A DNA stretch of 64,000 nt from an uncultured Shewanella sp. (GTDB lineage: Bacteria; Pseudomonadota; Gammaproteobacteria; Enterobacterales; Shewanellaceae). Of the stretch, positions 52,557 through 63,004 are shown one piece after another. The notes below the pieces were generated by a model. The model did not search any database. It had not been told where the DNA came from and saw only the letters and a program-made list of their open reading frames with translations. The position numbers were made by a program, and so were the translations under genes. The DNA lies in assembly GCF_947497935.1 (NCBI RefSeq), contig NZ_CANMIO010000001.1, positions 434,001 to 498,000 of the forward strand, read 5' to 3'. Positions within the stretch are counted from its first letter, which is position 1. Every line of letters starts with the position of its first letter.

Positions 52557-55500
52557 ATGTTGAAGCAAATTTTAACCTCAATAGCTTTTGCTGTCGTCGT
52601 GTTCTCTGGCGCAAGCCATAGTGATGATACTGAGCTCTATGTTTATGAGTCGTCAGCGCGCACAGGGGCAAGACCCCAAGTGCTCATTATCTTTGATAAC
52701 TCTGGAAGTATGGGGAATATGGTAGAGGATGCTGAGGCATTTTATGATCCAGATATTACTTACCCAGCAGTAGGAAGCGATAATTCTTTACAAGAACGAA
52801 TGGTCTATTTTACCAAAGGTGGTATTGATAATACTGCAATGCCAGTGCCTGATAGTCCATCAGAAAGCCGCCGTTTTTTATCAGAGATAAACGGTTGTGA
52901 GACCTCTTGGGATTACTTGGAAAAGTATGGTGTCTTTACGGGTTTTTTCCGAGAGTATGGCTTTTCGGGACAAAATGGAACATGGCAGGAAGTACCTGAT
53001 AATAATGGTGCCAACATTACTCATATTGATTGTTTTGATGATATTGAAGGTAAAAAATGGCGTAATGCTCCTAATCAACCTTCAGGGTTTCCAATCGATA
53101 GTGCAGGTAAAAAACAAAACCCAATTCGCTATGCAGAAGTTAATGGTAGCTCTAGTCAAGCAGAAATAGATGCCGCTTATGAAAAAGCAAAGCAAACGGC
53201 ATTTGGCACAGGTCAACCAATTACTCTTTATACGGATAATTACTTGCGTTGGTATCATGGCGACCAAGAGAGTGTGCCCAAGACGCGCTTAGCAATAGCG
53301 AAAGAGGTGATTAAAAATACCATTGTCACGACGCCGAGTGTTGATTTCGGCCTAGCTATTTTCAATATTAACTATCCATATGAAGGGGATGGTGATGGAG
53401 GTCGGATTATCTCTGGTATTAAAGAGATGAACGAAGCGAATAAAATCTCCTTACTGGATACTATTGATAACTTACCTGCGTCGACCAATACTCCGTTGTG
53501 TGAAACATTATATGAAGCTTATCGCTATTTTTCAGGTCAAGGCGTTTATTTCGGTGACAATGATATTAATGTCAATAGCTTAGGCTATAAAAAGGACAAC
53601 CCTCCTCGTGACACGGACGAGAAGGTAGAGTATGAAGGAAAATATGTTTCGCCATTTAAAGAGTGTCAGAATCGAGCTTATGTTGTCTATATTACCGATG
53701 GCGTACCGACATTAGATCAAAATGCTAATCACAAAGTACTAGATTTACCAGGTGTGAGCTCTAGCGATAAATTTATAAACACTGAGCCTCATTTTACCAG
53801 TTACCTGCCAGCCCTTGCTGGTTGGATGAATACCAATGATGTCAATACATCGGCTGAATACCCTGATGACCAAAATGTTACGACTTTCACGATAGGTTTT
53901 AGCGAAGGCGCGGATGCGGCTGCAGCGCTCCTTAATCAAACGGCAGAGAGGGGCGGAGGGGAATACTTTCCCGCAGCTGATGCATCAGCCTTACAGTCAG
54001 CCTTGCAACAAGTCTTTTCACAAATTTTAGAAGTTAATGCAAGCTTTACCTCTCCAGCTATAGCAAGCAATAACTTTGACAGAACTCGCACCTTTGACTC
54101 TGTTTACTATGCAATGTTTTTACCTAATAAAGGACCTAGATGGTCGGGTAATTTGAAGAAGTTTAGAGTTACGGGCGATGGTGATATCGTTGATAAAAAT
54201 GGCGCTAATGCGATAGGGGAAGATGGTAACTTAGTCTCTTCGGCATGCTCCTATTGGACTCCTGATCTAGTTTGTGACGCAGCCAGTGATGGTGGTGACG
54301 GTAACGATGTTAGGGTCGGTGGTGCTGCAGAAGCTTTACGAAAAGTCCCACAGAGAACCATTTTAAGTAATATTGGCTCAAATGGCGGCATGGCGACATT
54401 TAATAAGTCGAATGCATCTAGCTATGCGGGAGGAGATGGCCAACTTGCACTGCATATGGGCGTGGATGAAACCCAATTACAAGAGGTGTTCAATTGGGCC
54501 AAAGGTTACGATACTGATGATGATAATGGCAACTCAGAGACTGAAGATGTCCGGAACCAACTGATGGGAGACCCACTTCATTCTCGGCCACTAGCGATTA
54601 ACTTTGGTACAGCTAACACTCCTGATATTCGCATCCTAATGGGAACCAATCATGGTTTTTTACATATGTTTAAGGATGAAGGTGCAACCGTGAGCGAATC
54701 TTGGGCTTTTATACCCTATGAGTTGTTGCCTAATATTAGGGAGTTGAAGGCAAATGTGCCAACAGGAGTGCATTCTGTTTACGGCCTCGATAGCTCTCCT
54801 GTTAGTTACGTCAAGACTGGGAGCTCCGGATTAGAGAAAGCATGGGTGTTTATTGGGATGCGCCGTGGTGGTAAGTCATACTATGCTTTCGATGTTACGA
54901 GTCCCGATTCCCCTAGGTTTATGTGGAAAATTGATTCAAATAGTCCGGGAATGGCTGAGTTAGCACAAACTTGGTCTGAACCTGTCGTTACCCATATTCC
55001 TGGTTGGCCTACAGGCAATACAGAGCCTAGTAAGGCAAAGCCAGTACTGATCTTCGGTGCTGGTTATTCTCCGTCTACAAAAGATGGCGCCTCTGTGGGG
55101 ATGAATGATTCAGAAGGTCGTGGAGTTTATATTGTTGATGCTGAAACTGGCACTTTAGTGCATACATTTGGGCCCGACTCATCATCAAGTGCGACTCAAC
55201 TCCCAGGAATAACAGATAGTATTCCAAACTCTGTAGCAGTGTTAGACAGTAACAGCGATAAATTAACGGATAGGATTTATGCATCTGATACTGGCGGTAA
55301 TATTTGGCGATTAGATTTACCAAGTGCTAACCCTAAAGATTCAACCAACCCTTGGACTGCATTTAAATTTGCTGATTTAGGAGGGAGCTCTTTAACAAGC
55401 GATAGACGCTTCTTTGCTGAGCCGGTTGTTGCTCAAACTGTTTTTACTAACTTAGCCGAAGTGGACGTCACATATGGTGATACAACAACGACGATAAAAA

Positions 55501-56138
55501 CTTATCAAGATATACCTTATGATGCAGTGGCTATTGGAACAGGGCATAGACCGCATCCTTCAGACAAGACTCGTCAGGATAAGCTATTTACTCTACAAGA
55601 TCGTAATGTGGTTACACGCTCTTTTAATGGAGCCAACGGAAATGAGGTTCCTGAGCCAATAACGTTGGTGGATCTTTATGACATCACGAATAAAGCACCC
55701 TCAACAGAATCAGAGAATATTGCCTTTGGCAAAAAGTTTGGCTGGTATTATAGCCTAGGAGCTACAGGTGAAAAAAGTCTAGCGGGCGCATCGATTATTC
55801 AGGGCAGGGTGTATTTTACCTCATATGTACCCGGTGATACCTCTTCTACCAACCAGTGTTTGATCGCAGGAATGGGGCGCCTATATCCTTTTGCTCTACA
55901 CAAGGGAACTCGTACATACACCCAAGAGTATATTGAGTTAGGGGAAAGAGTACCGGATACACCTCCTCCCCTAATTCCTGAAGGGGATATCTATTTCCCT
56001 ATTCCTGATGCCCCAAGACTACCTTGCGTAGAGGGAGATATTAACTGTCCTAAACCACCAGAGTGTCAAAATGGTGATGATAGATGTGTAGGCTCGGCGC
56101 TTGGAATAAACCGAATTTACTACCATGCGAATGACTAA
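52557..56138 (+). CDS. pilY1: type IV pilus tip adhesin PilY1
   Basis: This 1193-residue exported protein has a signal peptide (cleavage near ASHS). An N-terminal von Willebrand factor A-like domain follows, with the MIDAS-type DNSGSMG at about residue 48. The C-terminal half is a beta-propeller (about 690-1100) of PilY1 type, with a calcium-binding loop of the form DSNSDKLTD in [18 protein letters not shown] near 900. The extreme C-terminus is Pro-rich with six Cys. PilY1 sits at the pilus tip and governs extension/retraction and surface contact. Sequence upstream and downstream is typical of the minor-pilin operon. Confidence 0.92.
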   Translation: MLKQILTSIAFAVVVFSGASHSDDTELYVYESSARTGARPQVLIIFDNSGSMGNMVEDAEAFYDPDITYPAVGSDNSLQERMVYFTKGGIDNTAMPVPDSPSESRRFLSEINGCETSWDYLEKYGVFTGFFREYGFSGQNGTWQEVPDNNGANITHIDCFDDIEGKKWRNAPNQPSGFPIDSAGKKQNPIRYAEVNGSSSQAEIDAAYEKAKQTAFGTGQPITLYTDNYLRWYHGDQESVPKTRLAIAKEVIKNTIVTTPSVDFGLAIFNINYPYEGDGDGGRIISGIKEMNEANKISLLDTIDNLPASTNTPLCETLYEAYRYFSGQGVYFGDNDINVNSLGYKKDNPPRDTDEKVEYEGKYVSPFKECQNRAYVVYITDGVPTLDQNANHKVLDLPGVSSSDKFINTEPHFTSYLPALAGWMNTNDVNTSAEYPDDQNVTTFTIGFSEGADAAAALLNQTAERGGGEYFPAADASALQSALQQVFSQILEVNASFTSPAIASNNFDRTRTFDSVYYAMFLPNKGPRWSGNLKKFRVTGDGDIVDKNGANAIGEDGNLVSSACSYWTPDLVCDAASDGGDGNDVRVGGAAEALRKVPQRTILSNIGSNGGMATFNKSNASSYAGGDGQLALHMGVDETQLQEVFNWAKGYDTDDDNGNSETEDVRNQLMGDPLHSRPLAINFGTANTPDIRILMGTNHGFLHMFKDEGATVSESWAFIPYELLPNIRELKANVPTGVHSVYGLDSSPVSYVKTGSSGLEKAWVFIGMRRGGKSYYAFDVTSPDSPRFMWKIDSNSPGMAELAQTWSEPVVTHIPGWPTGNTEPSKAKPVLIFGAGYSPSTKDGASVGMNDSEGRGVYIVDAETGTLVHTFGPDSSSSATQLPGITDSIPNSVAVLDSNSDKLTDRIYASDTGGNIWRLDLPSANPKDSTNPWTAFKFADLGGSSLTSDRRFFAEPVVAQTVFTNLAEVDVTYGDTTTTIKTYQDIPYDAVAIGTGHRPHPSDKTRQDKLFTLQDRNVVTRSFNGANGNEVPEPITLVDLYDITNKAPSTESENIAFGKKFGWYYSLGATGEKSLAGASIIQGRVYFTSYVPGDTSSTNQCLIAGMGRLYPFALHKGTRTYTQEYIELGERVPDTPPPLIPEGDIYFPIPDAPRLPCVEGDINCPKPPECQNGDDRCVGSALGINRIYYHAND

Positions 56139-56146
56139 GGTATTTT

Positions 56147-56539
56147 ATGCTTAATGCTAAAGGTTTTACACTTATTGAGTTAATGATTACGGTTGCGATA
56201 ATAGGGATCCTAGCATCAATCGCCTATCCCTCTTATATTGATTATGTTAATCAATCCGCACGTTCCGATGCGAAAGTACTATTAATAGAAGCGGCCAATA
56301 AACAGGAGCAGCTATATTTAGATAGTCGAACTTACACTGCTAATATGACAACCTTAGGTTACTCTGGAAGTCCTACTTTAAGTGAAAATGGTTACTTTAA
56401 AATAAGTAGTGAAGTTCCAGCCAAAGGGCAGTTTAAACTGACTGCTACGGCGACTGGAGACCATGCTTATAGAGATCAAGTCTGTAATTCAATGACCATT
56501 AATGAGTCAGGAGTGAAGACTCCATTGGAGTGTTGGTAA
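56147..56539 (+). CDS. pilE: type IV minor pilin PilE
   Basis: This 130-residue pilin has the classical class III signal [26 protein letters not shown] (cleavage after Gly at residue 6, Glu at +5). Two C-terminal cysteines (QVCNS and LECW) probably form the D-loop disulfide. It follows pilY1 by 8 bp, and its stop overlaps the next gene (TAATG). Confidence 0.9.
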   Translation: MLNAKGFTLIELMITVAIIGILASIAYPSYIDYVNQSARSDAKVLLIEAANKQEQLYLDSRTYTANMTTLGYSGSPTLSENGYFKISSEVPAKGQFKLTATATGDHAYRDQVCNSMTINESGVKTPLECW

Positions 56540-56835
56540 TGAAGAAAATTGTATGTTGCTTGTCTTTAATTTTGTTGTCGAGTTCAGCTGTGATGGCAAA
56601 AGAGATGAAAGATTATAAATGCTTTCTTAAAACAACCACGGTTGATCAAATAGGTTTCTATTCTTGGCCCGTTAATAAGTTACAGTTAAGGATGGCAAAG
56701 TTACCCGCGAGAAAGGTTCCTGACAGAAATGATGGTAAGCGAGCTTACATTAAAGAGGTTGTCGAGTGTGTCGGACTACATGAAACTTTTGATACGGCTG
56801 CTGGTAAAAAGCTAGATAGTGTAACGGTTCGATAA
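56539..56835 (+). CDS. tapY2: TapY2-like small secreted protein of the pilus operon
   Basis: This 98-residue protein has a Sec signal peptide ([20 protein letters not shown]) and a short mature part containing YKCFLKTTTVDQIGFYSW and a second Cys in VVECVG, likely a disulfide. It overlaps the pilE stop codon by one base, with GGAG at 56527-56530. The position after pilY1/pilE and the size match TapY2-type proteins described for Shewanella/Aeromonas type IVa systems. The assignment rests on context and general resemblance, and the molecular role is not established. Confidence 0.55.
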   Translation: MKKIVCCLSLILLSSSAVMAKEMKDYKCFLKTTTVDQIGFYSWPVNKLQLRMAKLPARKVPDRNDGKRAYIKEVVECVGLHETFDTAAGKKLDSVTVR

Positions 56836-56847
56836 CCGTTTTATTTA

Positions 56848-56875
56848 AAGCAGTAATTTAATTAATTACTGCTTT
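56848..56875. terminator. bidirectional terminator after the pilus operon
   Basis: AAAGCAGTAAT-TTAATT-ATTACTGCTTT perfect stem between the convergent pilus operon and the pseudopilin gene. Confidence 0.85.
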
Positions 56876-56880
56876 GTTGT

Positions 56881-57417
56881 TTAGCTACAGCTTGTCGTTG
56901 CTGTTGAAAATCGACTTTTACCCGCTCGACCAACCTCTATGGCTCTCGAATTATCATTGGTTTTACTCGAAGGGCAGTATGACAGAATACCAGAAGTAAA
57001 CTTTCCAGTTATTAGACCATCAGATGAAAAACTAATAGAATTTTCATCATAAGAAATAAAATCCTTTGAATTAAAACCGTCTATGACTCTGATCACCTTA
57101 TCGTCAATGCCATTAGTACTATCAAGTGTTCCAAGTGTTCCATTATCGATAAAAACGCTAAAGCCATTTTGCCAGTCTGTTCCACATGACCCCTCTCTTA
57201 GTGGGCAAACTGTAACAGTAGAGCCGTAGCTTACAGCTTGGCTTCTGGCTAACTGCAATGATTGCTGAATATTTCTAATGGCTGAATCACTACGAGAGTT
57301 TTCATAAAAAGAATTGAAAGAGGGCGCAGCGACTGAAATGAGTATAGCTGCAACAGCAATGGTCACCATTAGCTCTACAAGAGTGAAAGCGCGTATTGTT
57401 TTTTTATAGTCTTTCAT
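56881..57417 (-). CDS. GspH/FimT-family pseudopilin, copy 1
   Basis: This 178-residue prepilin-like protein has AFTLVELMVTIAVAAILISVAAPSF at the N-terminus and the GspH/FimT core (NSRSDSAIRNIQQSLQLARSQAVSYGSTVTVCPL). Ala replaces the usual Gly before the cleavage site (RAF, not RGF), which could slow or alter prepilin peptidase processing. It faces the pilus operon and is the downstream member of a tandem pair with the gene at 57579-58091. FimT/FimU proteins act as minor pilins, and in some bacteria bind DNA for uptake. Confidence 0.88.
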   Translation of the reverse strand: MKDYKKTIRAFTLVELMVTIAVAAILISVAAPSFNSFYENSRSDSAIRNIQQSLQLARSQAVSYGSTVTVCPLREGSCGTDWQNGFSVFIDNGTLGTLDSTNGIDDKVIRVIDGFNSKDFISYDENSISFSSDGLITGKFTSGILSYCPSSKTNDNSRAIEVGRAGKSRFSTATTSCS

Positions 57418-57578
57418 GGCGATATCCTTTGCCCAATAACATCTGCAGTATATTACAAAACTTACTGATTTTCAGCAGATAAATAGGGCGGAAAACACGC
57501 CAATATATTGGCATATAGGCACTTTTGACTTTTTAAACCATTCGAGATTTAGTATAGCCTAACCGCTTCTATTCAATA

Positions 57579-58091
57579 CTATTCGCAACTAATGTTGTTT
57601 TTCTGAGAGAATCTAACTCTCCCTGATTGACTCACAATGATGGCTCGAGATTCAGAGTGATTGATTGTATCCGGGCAGTAACTCAATGTTCCATTGGTAC
57701 CAGAGGCGAGACCATCAGGTAGGAATCTAATCGCTGCACGGTTGTACCCAACATAGTCTTTACTGTTGAATGGGCCGATTTGATAAATTACTTGGTCATT
57801 ACCGTCAATCAAGTTGGGCTGACCTGAATCGCTGAAAACGGTAATGTTATTGTGCCAGTTTTCGCTGCAATCTAATCCAGTTACAGGGCAAACCGTCACT
57901 CTTGAGCCATAGGCTACGGCATGGTTTCTTGCCAATTGTATCGATTGTTGAATTTTTCTTATGCTTGAATCGGCACGTGCGTGAGCATAAAAACTCTTGA
58001 ACGATGGAATCGCGATCACGATTAAAGTGGTTGCTACTACGAGCGTAACCATAAGTTCAATTAAGGTAAAACCTGCAGTTCTATTTAGCAT
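57579..58091 (-). CDS. GspH/FimT-family pseudopilin, copy 2 (FimU-like)
   Basis: This 170-residue prepilin-like protein has the standard [27 protein letters not shown] start (Gly at -1, Glu at +5). It shares most conserved positions with copy 1: SSIRKIQQSIQLARNHAVAYGSRVTVCPV, FNSKDYVGY, LSYCPD, SRAIIVSQSGRVRFS and a terminal Cys. The pair clearly arose by duplication and then diverged. It lies 161 bp upstream of copy 1 on the same strand, with no terminator between them that I can see. Confidence 0.9.
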   Translation of the reverse strand: MLNRTAGFTLIELMVTLVVATTLIVIAIPSFKSFYAHARADSSIRKIQQSIQLARNHAVAYGSRVTVCPVTGLDCSENWHNNITVFSDSGQPNLIDGNDQVIYQIGPFNSKDYVGYNRAAIRFLPDGLASGTNGTLSYCPDTINHSESRAIIVSQSGRVRFSQKNNISCE

Positions 58092-58244
58092 ATTAACTCT
58101 TCCTTGAGTTGGTTTATGTATTTACATCCTGTAAATATTGCGGGGGGAAAAGCAAAGTGTAGCTTACAGATGTCTATTGTAAGTGCTCATTGATATATTG
58201 TTCGGTTATATGAAGACTGCGTTTAGTTTTGTGCTAAGCCATAA

Positions 58245-58673
<429 letters not shown>

Positions 58674-58682
58674 CGATTAACG

Positions 58683-58724
58683 ACTTTTTCGCATTATCTG
58701 TTCTGACAAATAATGCGAAAAAGT
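58683..58724. terminator. long hairpin downstream of glnB
   Basis: ACTTTTTCGCATTAT and ATAATGCGAAAAAGT form a perfect 15-bp stem with a 12-base loop, between convergent glnB and the LacI-type gene. It lacks a following T-run but has T/A-tracts inside the stem. Terminator role is plausible. Confidence 0.5.
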
Positions 58725-58805
58725 TAGAGCTGTACTAGAAGCCGTACTACGGGCTGGATTAGAAGCTTTACAAGTAGTTGTACATTAAGTTCAATTAAAG
58801 CCTAA

Positions 58806-59822
58806 TTAAGCTCTTGGTTTAGCGGAAGAGTCTCTAATTACAGGCTCAGGCTGGAATATTTTAGCCAGATCTGATTTTTCCTCTCTACGTTTCGCAATCA
58901 ATAATTCAGTCGCAATATGCGCGATCTCTTCATTGGGCTGATGCACAGTTGTCAGCTTAGGCCAAGTCTGACGTGAAAATGGGCTATCCTCGAAACCAAC
59001 AATAGAGATCTCCGAAGGAATATCGACCCCCTCTAATCTTGCTGCAAACAAAGCTCCCGCCGCGATTTCATCGTTACAGGCGACAATGGCTGTTGGTCGA
59101 ACACTTTGACTCAATAATTGCTTTGCACCTTGAACTCCAGATTCGAAAGAATATTTTCCATCGATGATATGTTCTTGGTTAACTGAGATCTTGTTGTCTT
59201 TTAATGCCTGTTTAAATCCAGCTAAACGTTCTTTGGTTGACTCATGTTCATGATCGCCACTTAAGAAAGCGATATCTCGATGGCCTAAGTCGATAAGATG
59301 CTGAGTTATCGATATCGCACCGGATCTGTCATTGACCAAAACGGCTAAACCAGAGCCTTTGTCGGCTTTTTCGCCCGCGATAATCCGTACATAATTCGCC
59401 TCGATGTTATCAAGTGCAGCCAAGATCACCGGATCTTCTGACAGGGGGGGTGTTAGCACCAAACCTGATAAACGGTTGTGCTTAACTAGCTTTGTCAGCT
59501 CTTCACAGATGTTCTCGGCTCTTGAGTTACAAGGGTGAATTAACAATTCGTAGCCTAGGCCTTTGCAGGCGGACAGGATACCGTTTTGCATATCGATGAT
59601 GTAATAAGCATTTGGGTTATCATAAATAAAACCAATCACATAGGATGTAGTGCCTGCTAAGTTTCTTGCCGCCAAATTAGGCTGATAGTTCAGCTCGTTA
59701 ATAGCAGTATTGACTTTATCTATTGTGGCCTGTTTTACCGACGGTTCATTATTGGTAACCCGTGACACTGTTTTAATCGATACGCCAGCATGTTTGGCAA
59801 CATCATTTATGGTGACTTTCAT
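58806..59822 (-). CDS. LacI-family transcriptional regulator, NagR-like
   Basis: This 338-residue repressor has the LacI helix-turn-helix TINDVAKHAGVSIKTVSRVTNNEPSV at residues 3-28, hinge helix NLAARNLAG, and a periplasmic-binding-protein-like effector domain. It is divergent from a TonB-dependent receptor. An operator-like sequence close to the NagR consensus lies just before that receptor, so control by an amino-sugar or chitin-derived ligand is a reasonable guess. The effector cannot be read from the protein alone. Confidence 0.85.
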   Translation of the reverse strand: MKVTINDVAKHAGVSIKTVSRVTNNEPSVKQATIDKVNTAINELNYQPNLAARNLAGTTSYVIGFIYDNPNAYYIIDMQNGILSACKGLGYELLIHPCNSRAENICEELTKLVKHNRLSGLVLTPPLSEDPVILAALDNIEANYVRIIAGEKADKGSGLAVLVNDRSGAISITQHLIDLGHRDIAFLSGDHEHESTKERLAGFKQALKDNKISVNQEHIIDGKYSFESGVQGAKQLLSQSVRPTAIVACNDEIAAGALFAARLEGVDIPSEISIVGFEDSPFSRQTWPKLTTVHQPNEEIAHIATELLIAKRREEKSDLAKIFQPEPVIRDSSAKPRA

Positions 59823-60242
59823 TAAGCGATATTCTCGTTAGTTACACACTTTGTGCTGCCAAAAGATGGTAACACAAGATTAACAAACAGCGCAGGCAAG
59901 GTGCAATTTGTCCGGAAATTTAGCGGTATAGTGCGAAGTTTTAGTCTATTTAGCAATGATAACTAGCCATCTTTTTGCGTTTTCTCACCCTAAAGTAAAA
60001 AAGTTCACTTTTTAAACAGTTTGTTTGTTCGTAGTTAACTGTCTGTATTTAAAGGGCAAAAGTATAAGTGTTTTTGCGGTATTGTTATTGAATGCAATTA
60101 TAATGAGCGCGCTGGTTATTTTGTTGTGGCGCAGCTGTTAATAATTGTGTAATGTTTGCTCTAGACATGACAGCGTTGTCATTCCGCTTCTGGAATGGTT
60201 ATGGATATAAAAAAAGATAATAAGTTATGGAAGGGAAACGAG
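59823..60242. other. regulatory region between the LacI-type gene and the TonB receptor
   Basis: AT-rich divergent promoter region of about 420 bp. The clear element is the 18-bp operator-like palindrome at 60166-60183. In-frame ATGs at 60195 and 60201 precede the preferred receptor start. Confidence 0.5.
60166..60183. promoter_or_regulatory. LacI-family operator, close to the NagR consensus
   Basis: CATGACAGCGTTGTCATT is a dyad with the central CG typical of LacI-family sites. It fits the Shewanella NagR consensus AATGACARCGYTGTCATT, as I recall it, at 17 of 18 positions. It lies about 60 bp before the receptor start codon. Confidence 0.7.
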
Positions 60243-62852
60243 ATGCGACCATCTACCTTTAAGAAAAGTGTACTAGCTACAAATATCGCGCTGCTGATGA
60301 GTGGTGCTATGTCTGTTTCTGCTGTGGCAGCAGAGGCTGATGCGAAAAGCGCAGCAGCAGACGAAAACATTGAGAAGATTGAAGTTCGCGGTATGCGCGC
60401 CTCTATGAAAGCCTCAATCAATGCTAAAAGATTCTCAGATTCAGTGGTTGATGCTGTAACCGCTGAAGATATTGGTAAGTTTCCCGATAGTGACGTAGGT
60501 GAGTCACTAGGCCGTATTCCGGGTGTTGCCGTTAACCGTCAGTTTGGCCAAGGCCAGCAGGTTTCTATTCGAGGTGCATCAAGCCAGTTAACTCGCACCT
60601 TACTTAACGGACATTCAGTTGCATCGACGGGGTGGTACGACCAACAGGCCATCGACCGTAGCTTTAACTACTCTTTACTTCCACCAGAAATGGTAGGCGC
60701 AATCGAGGTTTATAAGTCATCACAAGCGGATATTCCTGAAGGCGGTATCGGTGGAACGGTAATCGTTAAGACCCGTAAGCCACTAGATTTGGATGCAAAC
60801 TCAGTATTTATCAGCGCTAAGGGCGACTACGGAACAATCTCTGAAGAGGTCGATCCAGAGCTTTCTGGTTTATACAGCTGGAAAAATGAAGATGAAAACT
60901 TCGGTTTCCTACTATCAGCAGCGGCTTCTGAAACTAACTACCAGCGTAACGGTATTGAATCCCTAGTCGGTTGGGGTGATATCGTTCCAACAACGTTCGA
61001 ACAAGAACGTGAACGCACAGCTATTAACGGTGCCTTGCAATACCGCCCGACAGATAATCTAGAGTTTGGCTTGAATATCATGAGTCTTGATATGAAAGCT
61101 AATAACGCTAATACCTCACTGTTTACCATGTTCCCTGATGATAAAGAAGCGGCTTGTGAGCAAACGAATGCTTCAGGTACTTGTACCTTCTATCGTCGCG
61201 ATGGTAAGGGTGAGAATCCAGGTTGGGCGCAAACTTGGGCTCGTAAAGCGAGCATGGATTCAAATACTTACGATTTGGATTTCAAATATGAAGCAGATAG
61301 CTACACCTTAGAAGGCCGAGTGGGTAACACTAAGTCTGAAGGTGGTACAGACATGACTGCTAACTATGGTTTCTGGTTAGGTCAGCCTGGTGATTATGCC
61401 GGAACTTATGATGCGACCGGTGAACAGATAAAAATCGATATCGCTAATAAGTCATTCGGTGCAGAAGATTTTGGTGGCCCACTCTCGCCAGCAGGTTGGT
61501 CTCTTAAGAAGCAGCCAAATTCAGATGAAGAGACTTACGCACAGTTTGACGTGACAGTACCAGTAGACCTAGGGGCTATCACCTCATTTAAGACCGGTGT
61601 GCGTTGGGCAGACCATGATGTAAAGCAGGAAACTTTCCCTGCTATCGTTAACGCTGATGTGACAGCTAAAGATGCGTCAGCATACTACTCAGGTACAGTC
61701 TCTTCAGGTGCTGGTTTCACTCTACCTAAGCCTAATCTTGACGCAATGCTTGCAGATGCAAACGCGGCAATTGGTGACTTTAGTAAAGAAGGTCCTGTTT
61801 ATAAGTCTGGTTACGGTACAATTAGCGAAGAGAATCTAGCCCTATACCTAATGGCTAGCTTCGAGTCAGATGGTGTTCGCGGTAACTTCGGTCTGCGTTA
61901 TATCTCAACCGATGCCTCTTCTGATTACTATAAGCTGCAATCTGATGGGTCTTACGCTGACAACCTAAGCACAATGGACGCTAGCTATAGCGATGTGTTA
62001 CCGAGCGTGAACGTAGCGTTTGATGTGACTAGCGATGTGATTATTCGTACTTCGGCTTCACAAGTTATTTCACGTCCTAACTATGGCGATATGTTTGCTT
62101 CTTCAGCATTAGCGGGATATAAGGACGATGTTGTAGGTAACGAAGTGGTCAATACGGGTAACATTGCACTTGAGCCATTTAAAGCGACACAAGCAGATTT
62201 AGGTGTTGAATGGTACTTCAGCCCAGACGGGTTAGTTGCGGCGACATACTTTATTAAAGATATCAGTTCGTTCGTTACTTCAGATCAAATCTTAAATCAA
62301 AGCATCGGAATTATTGACCCAGGTTCGGGAGAAGACAACTGGACTAAGTCGACTAAGAAGAACGGCACTGGTGGCCAAATTCAAGGTGTTGAGCTTCAGT
62401 TACAAGATTCATTTGAAAACGGTCTAGGTTACTCTGCTAACTATACGTTTGCAGATTCAGATGCTCCTGCTGATAACTATCCTGATGAAGTGAGTGTATT
62501 CTCTGATTCATCTAAGCATACGGTCAACCTAGTGGGTTACTACGAGATGGAAGACTTTTCTGCTCGTGTAGCTTATAACTGGCGCAGTGAATACATGATC
62601 CGTGAGCTTCCTGGTTTCTACGGTAACCGTGAGCACCAAGACTACGGAACAGTTGATTTAAGTGCTAACTACAACATTACTGATTACCTATCTGTGACTT
62701 TTGAAGTGGTTAATTTACTTGAAGAAGACAGTGTACAGCTTGGTGTCGCTCCAGACTCTGCCGAAGTTAAGCCTGAGCTTAAGAATGGTTACCCAGCATG
62801 GAGCTTCGAAGGTGAAGCGCGTTATAAGCTAGGTGTTGCACTACGCTTCTAA
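60243..62852 (+). CDS. TonB-dependent receptor (probable sugar transporter of outer membrane)
   Basis: The ATG at 60243 gives 869 residues with a clear signal peptide (KKSVLATNIALLMSGAMSVSAVAA) and a GGGA-type ribosome-binding site upstream. The plug domain (about 45-175) includes SVVDAVTAEDIGKFPDSDVGESLGRIPGV, VSIRGASSQLTRTLLNGH and GGIGGTVIVKTRKPL. The rest is a 22-stranded barrel ending in the aromatic C-terminus YKLGVALRF. This plug variant (EDIGKFPD) is typical of Alteromonadales carbohydrate receptors. Operator and LacI neighbour suggest induction by a sugar, perhaps an N-acetylglucosamine oligomer. A terminator follows. Confidence 0.92.
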   Translation: MRPSTFKKSVLATNIALLMSGAMSVSAVAAEADAKSAAADENIEKIEVRGMRASMKASINAKRFSDSVVDAVTAEDIGKFPDSDVGESLGRIPGVAVNRQFGQGQQVSIRGASSQLTRTLLNGHSVASTGWYDQQAIDRSFNYSLLPPEMVGAIEVYKSSQADIPEGGIGGTVIVKTRKPLDLDANSVFISAKGDYGTISEEVDPELSGLYSWKNEDENFGFLLSAAASETNYQRNGIESLVGWGDIVPTTFEQERERTAINGALQYRPTDNLEFGLNIMSLDMKANNANTSLFTMFPDDKEAACEQTNASGTCTFYRRDGKGENPGWAQTWARKASMDSNTYDLDFKYEADSYTLEGRVGNTKSEGGTDMTANYGFWLGQPGDYAGTYDATGEQIKIDIANKSFGAEDFGGPLSPAGWSLKKQPNSDEETYAQFDVTVPVDLGAITSFKTGVRWADHDVKQETFPAIVNADVTAKDASAYYSGTVSSGAGFTLPKPNLDAMLADANAAIGDFSKEGPVYKSGYGTISEENLALYLMASFESDGVRGNFGLRYISTDASSDYYKLQSDGSYADNLSTMDASYSDVLPSVNVAFDVTSDVIIRTSASQVISRPNYGDMFASSALAGYKDDVVGNEVVNTGNIALEPFKATQADLGVEWYFSPDGLVAATYFIKDISSFVTSDQILNQSIGIIDPGSGEDNWTKSTKKNGTGGQIQGVELQLQDSFENGLGYSANYTFADSDAPADNYPDEVSVFSDSSKHTVNLVGYYEMEDFSARVAYNWRSEYMIRELPGFYGNREHQDYGTVDLSANYNITDYLSVTFEVVNLLEEDSVQLGVAPDSAEVKPELKNGYPAWSFEGEARYKLGVALRF

Positions 62853-62877
62853 GCTAATAGATAAATGAGTACAACTT

Positions 62878-62905
62878 AAAGCCCAGCATTTGCTGGGCTT
62901 TTTAT
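62878..62905 (+). terminator. terminator of the TonB receptor gene
   Basis: AAAGCCCAGCA-TT-TGCTGGGCTTT followed by T residues. Confidence 0.92.
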
Positions 62906-63004
62906 TGAAAAGATAAAATCAGTTAAAGCTAATTAAACGTTGTTGTTCCTTTCGAAAAAACTATGGTGCATAAGCGCTAGAGCTTGCTGTTTATTGGAGA
63001 TGAG

